Below the pieces are notes generated by a model. The model was not told where the DNA came from and ran no database searches. It saw only the letters and a program-made list of their open reading frames with translations. The position numbers and the translations under genes were made by a program. A DNA stretch of 12,237 nucleotides from CAYRNC01 sp964425645 (GTDB lineage Bacteria > Bacillota > Clostridia > Peptostreptococcales > Anaerovoracaceae): the NCBI GenBank assembly GCA_964425645.1, contig CAYRNC010000053.1, positions 1-12,237 of the forward strand, in the 5' to 3' direction. The stretch's first letter is position 1, and every line of letters begins with the position of its first letter. Below are positions 5,339-12,237 of this stretch, in pieces.

Positions 5339-7342
5339 CTAGGACATCAACTTATCAAATTCATCCTCAGTAATTACCTTTATTTTCAAGGCTTCAGCCC
5401 TTGCCAGCTTTCCGCCCGCATCCCGACCGGCCAGCACGTAATCGGTTTTCCCGCTTACGCTTTTAGAAGTTTTCCCACCCGCAGATTCTATCATGGCCGA
5501 AGCCTCATCCCTTGTGTGTTTTTCCAGCGTGCCGGTGAGAACAAAGATTTTCCCCGCCACACCCTTCTTGGTTTGACGGACATCATCAGGGGCATTCAAA
5601 GATTCCATGTTCAAACTTTCATTCTTTAATTCTTCTATAAGCGCCAAATTCAAAGGATCGGAAAAATAGTCCGCGATACCCTCAGCCATTTTATTTCCTA
5701 TTCCCTCTATGGAAATGAGTTCATTCAAAGTCGCCTTAACCAAATTGTCAATACTGCCAAACCTCCCGGTCAGCAATTTCGCCGATCTGCTTCCTATCAA
5801 AGGGATTCCAAGACCTACCAGGAGCCTTTCCATACCTCGATTTTTAGATTCGTCAATTGAGCGAAGCAGATTGTCCGCAGACTTTTCGCCAAGGCCTTCC
5901 AAAGCAGATAATTCCCGCTTAGTCAGCCTGTAAATGTCGGGAAATGTGTTGATGAGGCCTGCCGATATCAATTTTACCATAATCGATTCCCCAAGGCCAT
6001 CAATGTCCATGGCTTCGCGGGATGCAAAATGAACAAGACCTTTAATATTTTGTGCGGGGCAGTTTTTAGAGTTGACGCAGCGCAAAGCTGCTTCTCCTTC
6101 CAACCGAACAAGTTTACTTCCACAGGAAGGACATCTTTCCGGCATATAAAAGGGTTTTTCTGTTCCGGTTCTGCATTCCTTTTTCACCCTTACCACTTCC
6201 GGAATTATATCCCCGGCCTTGTGGACAATCACCTTATCTCCCACCATCAGATCCTTTTCCCTGATAAAATCGATATTGTGCAAGGTTGCATAGCCGACAA
6301 CGGAACCTGCCACCCTCACCGGCCGGAATACTGCCTTAGGTGTTATAACTCCGGTTCTTCCCACTTGCACTATAATATCACGTATATACGTTTCCTCCTC
6401 CTCTGCCTTGAACTTATATGCCGTAGCCCATTTTGGGCTTCTCGCTCTGAAGCCGAGAAGCTCTCTATGGTCCAAGCGATTCACTTTTATCACAAGACCG
6501 TCTATCTCATAATCTAATATTTTTCTTTTTTTCTCCCATATATCGCACTGGAGGAGAACTTCCGAAATAGTATTGCACAGCACATAATCCGGAATCGAAA
6601 AACCTTGACTTTTAAGGTATTGCAGTGTTTCAGCATGGGTTAAAAGTTTTTTGTTTTTTAGATGTTGAATGTTGAATACGAATATATCAAGGGGACGCGT
6701 TTCTGTGATCCGCGGATCCAGCTGGCGAAGGGAGCCGGCCGCCGCGTTGCGGGGGTTAGCGAATATCTGTCCTCCCGACATCTCCTGCCGACGGTTTAGT
6801 TTTTCAAAATCCTTTTTGGGAATGAAAACCTCCCCTCTTACGTGAAGCTCACTTTTTTCTTTTATTTTCAGGGGAATGGACTTTATGGTCTTAAGGTTCC
6901 TGCTCACATCCTCCCCTACAATGCCGTCGCCTCTTGTCGCACCCCTAACAAATTCACCTTCGCTATATTGTAAAACCACGGAAAGACCATCGATTTTAGG
7001 CTCTGCCACATACAGCGGCTCATCATCAATCGGTTCCACCGTTTCACGAACTTTGCGATCAAAATTTTTAAGTCCCTGCTTATCATAAGAGTTCTCCAAG
7101 CTGTCCACAGGTATAAGATGCGGGACGCGTTCAAATTGCCCGGACACCCTGCCGCCTATCCGGTCCACCGGAGAATCTGTGCCTCTAAGTAAAGGCATAT
7201 CTTTTTCCAGCGCGGCAAGCTCCGCCAACATCTGATCATATTCCAGGTCTGTTATTTCGGGATTATCTTCTTCATAATACAGTCTGTTATGTCGGTTTAA
7301 TTCCTTTGTAAGCCTATCTATCCTGGTTTTTTTCTCCTTCAT
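5339..7342 (-). CDS. ligA: NAD-dependent DNA ligase LigA
   Basis: Seals nicks at Okazaki-fragment junctions and in repair, using NAD+ as AMP donor. From the chosen ATG it has 667 residues, the normal size. The Ia domain at the N-terminus includes HNRLYYEEDNPEITDLEYD. The adenylation domain carries the nucleotidyl lysine in EPKIDG (K116), RGDG just after, and DGLVIK (281-286). The OB fold is followed by a four-cysteine zinc finger (C404, C407, C422, C428), helix-hairpin-helix repeats (about 440-580) and a BRCT domain (about 592-667). The usual HxxPMLSL segment reads HLIPVDSLENSY, a modest deviation. A GTG at 7348 is in frame, but GAGG is only two bases from it and eight from the ATG at 7342, so I prefer the ATG. 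It follows pcrA by 14 bp, as in Bacillus. Confidence 0.97.
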   Translation of the reverse strand: MKEKKTRIDRLTKELNRHNRLYYEEDNPEITDLEYDQMLAELAALEKDMPLLRGTDSPVDRIGGRVSGQFERVPHLIPVDSLENSYDKQGLKNFDRKVRETVEPIDDEPLYVAEPKIDGLSVVLQYSEGEFVRGATRGDGIVGEDVSRNLKTIKSIPLKIKEKSELHVRGEVFIPKKDFEKLNRRQEMSGGQIFANPRNAAAGSLRQLDPRITETRPLDIFVFNIQHLKNKKLLTHAETLQYLKSQGFSIPDYVLCNTISEVLLQCDIWEKKRKILDYEIDGLVIKVNRLDHRELLGFRARSPKWATAYKFKAEEEETYIRDIIVQVGRTGVITPKAVFRPVRVAGSVVGYATLHNIDFIREKDLMVGDKVIVHKAGDIIPEVVRVKKECRTGTEKPFYMPERCPSCGSKLVRLEGEAALRCVNSKNCPAQNIKGLVHFASREAMDIDGLGESIMVKLISAGLINTFPDIYRLTKRELSALEGLGEKSADNLLRSIDESKNRGMERLLVGLGIPLIGSRSAKLLTGRFGSIDNLVKATLNELISIEGIGNKMAEGIADYFSDPLNLALIEELKNESLNMESLNAPDDVRQTKKGVAGKIFVLTGTLEKHTRDEASAMIESAGGKTSKSVSGKTDYVLAGRDAGGKLARAEALKIKVITEDEFDKLMS

Positions 7343-7356
7343 ACGCACAACCTCGC

Positions 7357-9594
7357 TTAATTTTGCGATGATATCTTAGTCAGGGGTGCAACGCTGAGAG
7401 CCAGTTTTTTTGTTCCTCCCTGATCGAAAATTACTGTCGCGGTGTTTTTTACAACCTCGGTAACCTCCCCTTCACCGAATTTAGTATGTCTGACCCGGTC
7501 CCCTGCAGTCAAATCAAACCCCGACAACGTCGGCCACTCCGGTCTTTCGGATTCGATTTTGCCTTTATCGAAATTTAGCCTGTTAAAAGGATTATGGATT
7601 TCACATTCGGATTCATAGTCTCCTTTGCTACTGTAAGGGTCAAAGCGTCGATTGATGAAAATAGCATCTCCTTCAACCAATCTTTTATCCAGTTCCCTTA
7701 AAAAAACAGATACGGGATTGTATTCAGTTTTTCCATAGAGCATGCGCTGTCTGGCACTGCTCATGTACAGACGCTCCATTGCCCTCGTCATGCCCACATA
7801 ACACAGGCGTCTTTCTTCCTCCAACGCGTCCGTTTTATTCAACGCCCGATAACCGGGGAAAAGACCATCTTCCATACCCGGCATAAACACCACAGGAAAT
7901 TCTAAGCCCTTGGCGCTGTGAATAGTCATTAAAACTACGGCGTTCTCTTCCGGCGCATGGTTATCCACCTCAGACATCAAAGCAATGCTTTCCATAAATC
8001 CCGAAAGGCTGATTTCTTCGTCGGCATCCCGTCTTTCCTTTTCGTAATCGTAAATAACTGTTCTGAATTCGAGCAGATTTTCCGCCCGGCTTTCCGCTTC
8101 AACTGTATTTTGACGACGCAATGCCATTAAATATCCCGTTTCTTTCAGCAGCTCGTCATAGACATCGGCAATAGAGCTTTCCTCTTTTTGTATGGACAGC
8201 TCTTTGATTGTACGCACAAGATATTCAAGGTTTTTGGATGCTTTACCCGGCAATTCCGAAAGGACCGACATATCCGAAAGGACAGTGAAGATGCTACCGC
8301 TTCTCTCCCTTCCCACGGCCTTTAACATAGCAAGGGTTTTTTCGCCGACACCCCGCCTCGGCTCATTAATTATCCTTTCCATAGACAGATCATCTTCCGG
8401 ATTCACAAGAAGCCTCAAATAGGCAACTATATCTTTAACTTCCTTTCGATCATAGTAACGATGTCCTCCCAAAACCCTGTACGGGATACCCCTTGTAATG
8501 AAAGCCTCCTCGAATCGTCTGGATTGGGCGTTTGTCCGATAAAGAACGGCAAAATCTTTATACTGCTTACCACTGCCCTTAATTATATCGATCTGCAAAG
8601 CGGTATATCCGGCCTCGTCTTTATCATCATCTGCCTGATAGTATTTTACCTTTTCCCCGTTCCTTTTTTTAGTCCAAAGCTTTTTCGGCTTCCTGCTTTC
8701 ATTGTTTTTTATTACAGAATTGGCAGCAGCTAAAATATTTCCGCAGGAGCGATAATTTTGTTCCAATTTAATGACTCTTGCCCCTCGGAAATCTTTCTCG
8801 AAATCGAGAATATTATTGATATCGGCCCCTCTCCATTGATAGATGCACTGATCGTCATCACCTACTACACAGATGTTGTTATGCTCCTCCGCCAGCATTT
8901 TAATTATTTGATATTGCATGTGGTTCGTATCCTGATACTCGTCCACCATTATGTACCTAAAACGATTGCGGAAGTAAGCAAGAACTTCCTCATCTTTTTT
9001 AAATAGACCCACCGTTTGCAATATGAGATCATCAAAATCCATGGCATTATTCGCCCTGAGGGTCCTTTCGTAAGCATAAAAAATCCGGGCAAGCTTTTCT
9101 CCATGCACATTCATACTGCTTCTTTCGAATTCTGAAGGGCTGATGCCCTTTTCCTTGCAATCGCCTATAACGGAAAGGACATAGGCAGGGGTTATGTCTT
9201 TTTCATCGACACCGGCATCTTTAAGATAATTTTTTATAACCGTTCTTTGATCACTCGGGTCATAGATTACAAAATTTTTGTCATATCCCATCCTGTCCCC
9301 ATACATTCTGAGAATGCGCAAACATGCAGAGTGGAAGGTCGCGATCCACATGCCTTTTTGCACACCTATCAGACTTTCAACTCTTTCGCGCATTTCCCCC
9401 GCAGCCTTGTTGGTGAATGTTACGGCAAGAATATTGTAGGGAGACACTCCCGCAGAAAGTATAAGATGGGCTATTCTGCGGGTCATCGTACTGGTCTTAC
9501 CGCTTCCCGCTCCGGCGAGTATTAAAAGCGGACCGTCCTTATGGACGGCTGCCTTTTTTTGTTCGGGATTCAAGTCTTTTAAGTAATTTTTCAT
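7357..9594 (-). CDS. pcrA: ATP-dependent DNA helicase PcrA (UvrD/Rep family)
   Basis: An SF1A 3'-5' helicase of nucleotide-excision repair, replication restart and transcription-coupled processes. All motifs are intact: the Q-motif region LNPEQKKAA (8-16), Walker A AGAGSGKT (27-34), Ia FTNKAA (60-65), DEAD-like motif II VDEYQDTN (217-224), motif III GDDDQCIYQWRGAD (245-258), the LEQNYRS motif, TIHSAKGLEFPVVF and YVGMTRAMERLY. The last 50 residues (DRVRHTKFGEGEVTEVV, continuing to a small beta domain) form the Tudor-like C-terminal domain that contacts RNA polymerase in PcrA. Length 745 is typical. The start at 9594 has AAGG seven bases upstream. It probably heads the pcrA-ligA-AIRS operon; the pcrB that precedes pcrA in Bacillus is absent, and rubrerythrin lies upstream instead. 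Confidence 0.97.
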   Translation of the reverse strand: MKNYLKDLNPEQKKAAVHKDGPLLILAGAGSGKTSTMTRRIAHLILSAGVSPYNILAVTFTNKAAGEMRERVESLIGVQKGMWIATFHSACLRILRMYGDRMGYDKNFVIYDPSDQRTVIKNYLKDAGVDEKDITPAYVLSVIGDCKEKGISPSEFERSSMNVHGEKLARIFYAYERTLRANNAMDFDDLILQTVGLFKKDEEVLAYFRNRFRYIMVDEYQDTNHMQYQIIKMLAEEHNNICVVGDDDQCIYQWRGADINNILDFEKDFRGARVIKLEQNYRSCGNILAAANSVIKNNESRKPKKLWTKKRNGEKVKYYQADDDKDEAGYTALQIDIIKGSGKQYKDFAVLYRTNAQSRRFEEAFITRGIPYRVLGGHRYYDRKEVKDIVAYLRLLVNPEDDLSMERIINEPRRGVGEKTLAMLKAVGRERSGSIFTVLSDMSVLSELPGKASKNLEYLVRTIKELSIQKEESSIADVYDELLKETGYLMALRRQNTVEAESRAENLLEFRTVIYDYEKERRDADEEISLSGFMESIALMSEVDNHAPEENAVVLMTIHSAKGLEFPVVFMPGMEDGLFPGYRALNKTDALEEERRLCYVGMTRAMERLYMSSARQRMLYGKTEYNPVSVFLRELDKRLVEGDAIFINRRFDPYSSKGDYESECEIHNPFNRLNFDKGKIESERPEWPTLSGFDLTAGDRVRHTKFGEGEVTEVVKNTATVIFDQGGTKKLALSVAPLTKISSQN

Positions 9595-9644
9595 GACGCT
9601 ACCTTGGTAAAGAAATTCTGATCAGGTTTTATTCAGTAAATTTG

Positions 9645-9653
9645 ATTCTATCA
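9645..9653 (-). promoter_or_regulatory. Putative extended -10 promoter for pcrA operon
   Basis: TGATAGAAT (9653-9645) on the minus strand fits the TGnTATAAT extended -10 consensus with one mismatch in the hexamer. No good -35 lies 17-18 bp upstream, which is common for extended -10 promoters. It falls after the rubrerythrin terminator, about 50 bp before the pcrA start, so pcrA appears to begin a new transcript. Confidence 0.45.
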
Positions 9654-9663
9654 TAAAACACAG

Positions 9664-9716
9664 GAAAATAAAATAAAGAAACGCCGGAAAAATATATCGG
9701 CGCCTCTCGTTTCTTT
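9664..9716 (-). terminator. Intrinsic terminator of rubrerythrin
   Basis: Reading the minus strand, 9716-9675 forms a hairpin: AAAGAAA pairs with TTTCTTT, and CGCCG with CGGCG, with a small bulge and an A/T-rich loop. A T-rich tract (TTTCTTTATTTTATTTT) forms and follows the 3' arm. It begins 14 bp past the rubrerythrin stop codon and precedes the pcrA promoter, so it separates the two transcription units. Confidence 0.7.
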
Positions 9717-9729
9717 GCTTAAATCCCTA

Positions 9730-10266
9730 TCAATAATTATCGGCCTTGATTTGAAAATATGCCTTTGAATGCCTGCACACGGGACAAACTTCATAAGCTT
9801 TTTTACCGATGTAAGTGTGGCCGCAAACACCGCATTGCCATTTAACATCTTCATCTCGTTCAAAGACCTTTCCGTCTTTTACGTTCTTTGCAAGTGTCAT
9901 GTAACGTTCTTCGTGTTCTTTTTCAATTTTAGCAACCGCCTCCATTTGAAGTGCTATTTCAGTAAAGCCTTCCTCCCTTGCGGTTTTAGCCATTTCAGCA
10001 TACATCTTTGTCCATTCATAGTTTTCTCCCAAAGCCGCATCGATGAGGTTTTCCTCCGTACTGCCGATACCGAAAGCGTGTTTGAACCAAATCTCCGCAT
10101 GTTCTTTTTCATTGTCGGCCGTTTCCAAAAATAAATTTGCGATCTGTTCGTATCCTTCTTTTCTCGCTTTGGAAGCATAAAATGTATATTTATTTCTCGC
10201 CTGGGACTCCCCTGCAAAAGCTGTCACCAGATTCTCCAATGTCTTTGTTCCCTTTAGGTCCTTCAT
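9730..10266 (-). CDS. rbr: Rubrerythrin
   Basis: A non-heme diiron peroxidase of anaerobes that reduces hydrogen peroxide, with electrons passed through a C-terminal rubredoxin-type iron site. All ligands are present: diiron residues E20, E53 and H56 (ExxH), E81 and E84 (ENYEW), E115 and H118 (ExxH); rubredoxin cysteines C145, C148, C161 and C164 in WQCGVCGHTY and VCPVCRH. It ends in KADNY, as many rubrerythrins do. At 178 residues it has a shorter inter-helix segment than the 191-residue Desulfovibrio protein. Cytoplasmic, no signal peptide. The start at 10266 has GGGAGGGG upstream. It is a single-gene unit ended by a hairpin terminator at 9716. In clostridia, rubrerythrins are often under PerR control; the leader here has candidate sites, but none that proves it. 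Confidence 0.97.
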   Translation of the reverse strand: MKDLKGTKTLENLVTAFAGESQARNKYTFYASKARKEGYEQIANLFLETADNEKEHAEIWFKHAFGIGSTEENLIDAALGENYEWTKMYAEMAKTAREEGFTEIALQMEAVAKIEKEHEERYMTLAKNVKDGKVFERDEDVKWQCGVCGHTYIGKKAYEVCPVCRHSKAYFQIKADNY

Positions 10267-10297
10267 TCAATCCCCTCCCGATATTCTTTTCTGTGAC

Positions 10298-10331
10298 AAT
10301 TTAATTAAAATTAGGTATGACGTATATACCA
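10298..10331 (-). promoter_or_regulatory. Candidate promoter/operator region of rubrerythrin
   Basis: The 78-bp gap between psuG and rbr holds two elements. An inverted repeat GGTAT-N7-ATACC (10330-10314) overlaps a possible extended -10 sequence TGGTATATA (10331-10323). Next to it an A/T palindrome (10312-10298, AATTTTAATTAAATT on the minus strand) broadly resembles the A/T-rich peroxide-regulator PerR box, TTATAATNATTATAA, without matching it well. No clear -35 was found. The inverted repeat followed by TAATTTTAATT could also weakly terminate psuG. Confidence 0.35.
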
Positions 10332-10344
10332 CTTTAAACAGATG

Positions 10345-11259
10345 TTAAACCAGGGAACTTAATTTTAATGCAATCCTGCCGCCGATCTTTGCATTGTCGA
10401 CGACCAGACTTATATCGGCCCCGACGCTTTTCCCTTCCGTAAGCCCCTTGATCTTACCCAGCAAATAAGGAGTGATCCGCTTTCCCGTAATACCTATTTC
10501 ACGGCATTCTGCCAGTGCTTTCTCTATTACGCTTTCCATTTCTTTAAATGGGATTTCTTCTTCCGGAGCAATGGGACATGCGATGAGCATACCGCCTTTA
10601 AGCCCCATACCGTATTTATCGATGATTATTTTGGCTATGATTTCGATATCATCAACCCTGCAATCAGCTGGAAATCCGCTGCTCTTACTATAAAATGCGG
10701 GAAACCAGTCAGATCCGTAGGTGAGCACTGGTACTCCGGATGTTTCCAGATATTCTAAGGTAGCACCGATATCAAGTATAGATTTTACACCGCCGCATAC
10801 GACGACTGTATTGGTTCTTTTTAATTCCTCAAGGTCTGCGGATATATCAAAAGATTCGGCTGCGCCTCTATGAACTCCGCCGATACCTCCTGTTACCAGA
10901 ATCCGTATGCCCGCAGCTTCTGCCGCTATCATAGCGCCTGCAACCGTTGTTGTTCCATCCAAACAGCTTGCAGATACATAAGGAAAATCCCTTCGGCTTA
11001 CCTTGATAGCCTGGTTCGATTGCGCAAGATAAATGATATCTTCTTTTGTAAGACCCACTTTGATCCTTCCCTTTATTATCCCGATTGTTGCAGGAACGAC
11101 GTCCATACTGCGCAGCGTATCTTGAACTTCCACGGCAGTTTCCACATTTTTCGGATAAGGCACCCCGTGGGCTATGATAGCCGATTCCAGTGCTACTACC
11201 GGTTTTCTTTCATCAAGGGCCTGCTCAACATCGCGGGATATATCCAGATAATTTTTCAT
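10345..11259 (-). CDS. psuG: Pseudouridine-5'-phosphate glycosidase PsuG
   Basis: Splits the C-C glycosidic bond of pseudouridine 5'-phosphate to uracil and ribose 5-phosphate, the second step of pseudouridine degradation. The 304 residues match E. coli PsuG throughout. The catalytic positions are in place: E25 (ALES), K86 (IKVSRRD), GGVHRGA (127-133), D142 (DISAD) and the Schiff-base lysine K159 in CGGVKSILDIG. These sit six or seven residues before E. coli E31, K93, D149 and K166. Later conserved blocks include DWFPAFYSKSSGFP and TPYLLGKIKGLTEGKS. It is a cytoplasmic homotrimer in the known family. The ATG at 11259 overlaps the psuK stop codon (ATGA), and its GGGAGGG ribosome site lies within psuK, so translation is coupled. 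All active-site residues are intact, so the enzyme should work. Confidence 0.97.
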   Translation of the reverse strand: MKNYLDISRDVEQALDERKPVVALESAIIAHGVPYPKNVETAVEVQDTLRSMDVVPATIGIIKGRIKVGLTKEDIIYLAQSNQAIKVSRRDFPYVSASCLDGTTTVAGAMIAAEAAGIRILVTGGIGGVHRGAAESFDISADLEELKRTNTVVVCGGVKSILDIGATLEYLETSGVPVLTYGSDWFPAFYSKSSGFPADCRVDDIEIIAKIIIDKYGMGLKGGMLIACPIAPEEEIPFKEMESVIEKALAECREIGITGKRITPYLLGKIKGLTEGKSVGADISLVVDNAKIGGRIALKLSSLV

Positions 11260-12158
11260 CTTACCCTCCCTTCGATTTCGTCAACAGACATTAGCGGATT
11301 CACTGCAAGCCGGGATTCCATAGCGATGGCAGCCGCTGCCATTCTGCGAATATCACAGGCCCCGGAAAAGCAATACAGCACCGCAGCCGAAAAAGCATCC
11401 TCCGCCCCCGCCACCGACAAAGGGCAAGGTCCCGCAGCTGGCCTTATAACTCCGCTTGCAATATTGTTATCCCTATAGTATACACCCCCATCAGATAAAG
11501 TGATAAATATCCGGCTGACACCCTGTTCTGTAAACCATAGCGCTGCCTCATTCAAGGCTGCGGGATCCGTAATCTTTATCCCCGACAAAATCTCTGCCGC
11601 AGGTCGGTCCGATCTGACTGTATGGATTTTCCCGATAATATCTTTTGCCCGCCCCGCCTTAGAGGCAGATACAATATCAAGAAAAAGAGGCCTTCCTGAA
11701 AAGGATTTCACAGCGTAAGCCAAAATATCAGGCAAAAGATCGGTATCCAGCGCAATTATTTTCGCAGCGCCGACCTTCTTTGCAACCTCTTCAATGAAAC
11801 CGGTCGTAACGCATTCCATATTATCCGTATTAAAAAGAGCCAGTTCAAGATTGTCCAAAGGGTCTAATACGGACATGCTGACCGCTGTATTCACTTTAGA
11901 CATAAACTTTACCCCCGATATATCCACACCGACAGAACCGAGATCCCTGGCAGCCGCTCTGCCGGGAAAATCATCCCCGACCATGGAAAAGAAGCTTACA
12001 GGGACCCCCATTCTCCCCAGATTCTCGGAGATATTTCTACCTGTCCCCCCGTAATACATATTTATGCTGCCCGAATTAAAATCACCGTAAATTAACCGAT
12101 CAGACGGATAACCCTCGATATTGATTATAATTCCGCCGATGACAATAATTTCAGCCAT
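11256..12158 (-). CDS. psuK: PfkB-family kinase, probable pseudouridine kinase PsuK
   Basis: A ribokinase-fold (PfkB) sugar or nucleoside kinase of 300 residues, a normal size. Coupling to psuG suggests it phosphorylates pseudouridine to pseudouridine 5'-phosphate. It opens with the beta strand IIVIGGIIINIEG (4-16) and the signature GGTGRNISENLGRMG (37-51), which resembles the GGVGRNIAENL typical of PsuK. The C-terminal PfkB signature is AGAEDAFSAAV (250-260). Two active-site positions deviate: the GAGD anion hole reads GAED (E253, base D254 kept), and the early sugar-binding aspartate position, usually Asp in G-x4-D-x2-G, reads N13. These could mean altered substrate or reduced activity. The start at 12158 has AAAGGAGG upstream. 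The pseudouridine transporter gene is not in the window and may lie elsewhere. Confidence 0.85.
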   Translation of the reverse strand: MAEIIVIGGIIINIEGYPSDRLIYGDFNSGSINMYYGGTGRNISENLGRMGVPVSFFSMVGDDFPGRAAARDLGSVGVDISGVKFMSKVNTAVSMSVLDPLDNLELALFNTDNMECVTTGFIEEVAKKVGAAKIIALDTDLLPDILAYAVKSFSGRPLFLDIVSASKAGRAKDIIGKIHTVRSDRPAAEILSGIKITDPAALNEAALWFTEQGVSRIFITLSDGGVYYRDNNIASGVIRPAAGPCPLSVAGAEDAFSAAVLYCFSGACDIRRMAAAAIAMESRLAVNPLMSVDEIEGRVR

Positions 12159-12173
12159 TTTATGCCTCCTTTT

Positions 12174-12221
12174 AGTTAAATTTAGTATACTAGCAACTGC
12201 AGAATATTTCCAGTTAAATTT
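12174..12221. repeat. Direct repeats bracketing the psuK promoter
   Basis: AGTTAAATTT occurs at 12174-12183 and again at 12212-12221 on the plus strand, 38 bp apart. One copy abuts the -35 side of the predicted psuK promoter and the other overlaps the predicted transcription start. A perfect 10-bp palindrome (TAGTATACTA, 12183-12192) lies at the -10 box. The arrangement suits a pair of operators for a repressor, but the regulator is unknown and A/T-rich leaders produce such repeats by chance. Confidence 0.4.
12184..12212 (-). promoter_or_regulatory. SigA-like promoter of psuKG
   Basis: TGGAAA (12212-12207) and TATACT (12189-12184) are spaced by 17 bp on the minus strand, matching the SigA consensus at 4/6 and 5/6. 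Initiation would fall near 12177, giving a short leader of about 20 nt that contains the AAAGGAGG ribosome binding site. No riboswitch-sized leader is present. Confidence 0.6.
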
Positions 12222-12237
12222 TAGTTTGCCATTTTAT

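Noticed and set aside
6029..6517. Plus-strand open frame of 162 codons inside ligA
   Set aside because: It lies fully antisense to a conserved, intact ligA with all motifs; cysteine- and histidine-rich composition is typical of a shadow frame.
10870..11478. Plus-strand open frame of 202 codons over psuG and psuK
   Set aside because: It is antisense to two recognised coupled genes, lacks a ribosome site, and shows no domain.
1..12237. Search for CRISPR repeats, transposase genes, tRNAs, phage attachment sites and defence-like gene pairs
   Set aside because: None was seen. All recognised genes are housekeeping or metabolic, spacing is tight, and no stretch over 300 bp lacks a gene.

Overview
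The window looks like a chromosomal housekeeping segment from a spore-forming, strictly anaerobic member of the Clostridia (Firmicutes). The evidence is the Firmicutes-type cluster SRP RNA-dnaX-ebfC-recR-(yaaL)-bofA, the sporulation checkpoint protein BofA, rubrerythrin, strong AGGAGG-type ribosome binding sites, and consensus SigA promoters. Almost everything is read from the minus strand, so transcription runs from high to low coordinates. No mobile element, CRISPR array, tRNA, rRNA or integration scar was seen.

Layout in the direction of transcription. (1) 12237-10345: psuK-psuG, a translationally coupled pseudouridine catabolic pair behind a SigA-like promoter that is bracketed by two copies of a 10-bp direct repeat. 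(2) 10331-9664: a rubrerythrin gene with its own leader and an intrinsic terminator. (3) 9653-4319: pcrA (repair helicase), ligA (NAD-dependent DNA ligase) and a HypE/PurM-like AIR-synthase-family gene, closely spaced and probably one operon. (4) 4322-1780: a TTGACT-17-TATAAT promoter whose -35 box overlaps the stop codon of the AIR-synthase gene drives the SRP RNA and then dnaX, ebfC and recR. (5) 1774-1091: the DUF2508 gene yaaL lies on the plus strand, opposite to its usual orientation, between recR and bofA. (6) 1035-1: a separate promoter and the 5' two-thirds of an APC-family permease that runs off the window edge.

The genes divide into DNA replication and repair (dnaX clamp loader, ebfC nucleoid protein, recR, pcrA, ligA), protein targeting (SRP RNA), sporulation (bofA and probably yaaL), oxidative stress defence (rubrerythrin), RNA-base salvage (psuK/psuG) and amine or amino-acid uptake (permease).

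I found no convincing new multi-gene system. The points most worth checking are the flipped yaaL, two changed active-site positions in the PsuK-like kinase, the HypE-like protein without the C-terminal cysteine, and the compact SRP RNA/dnaX junction.
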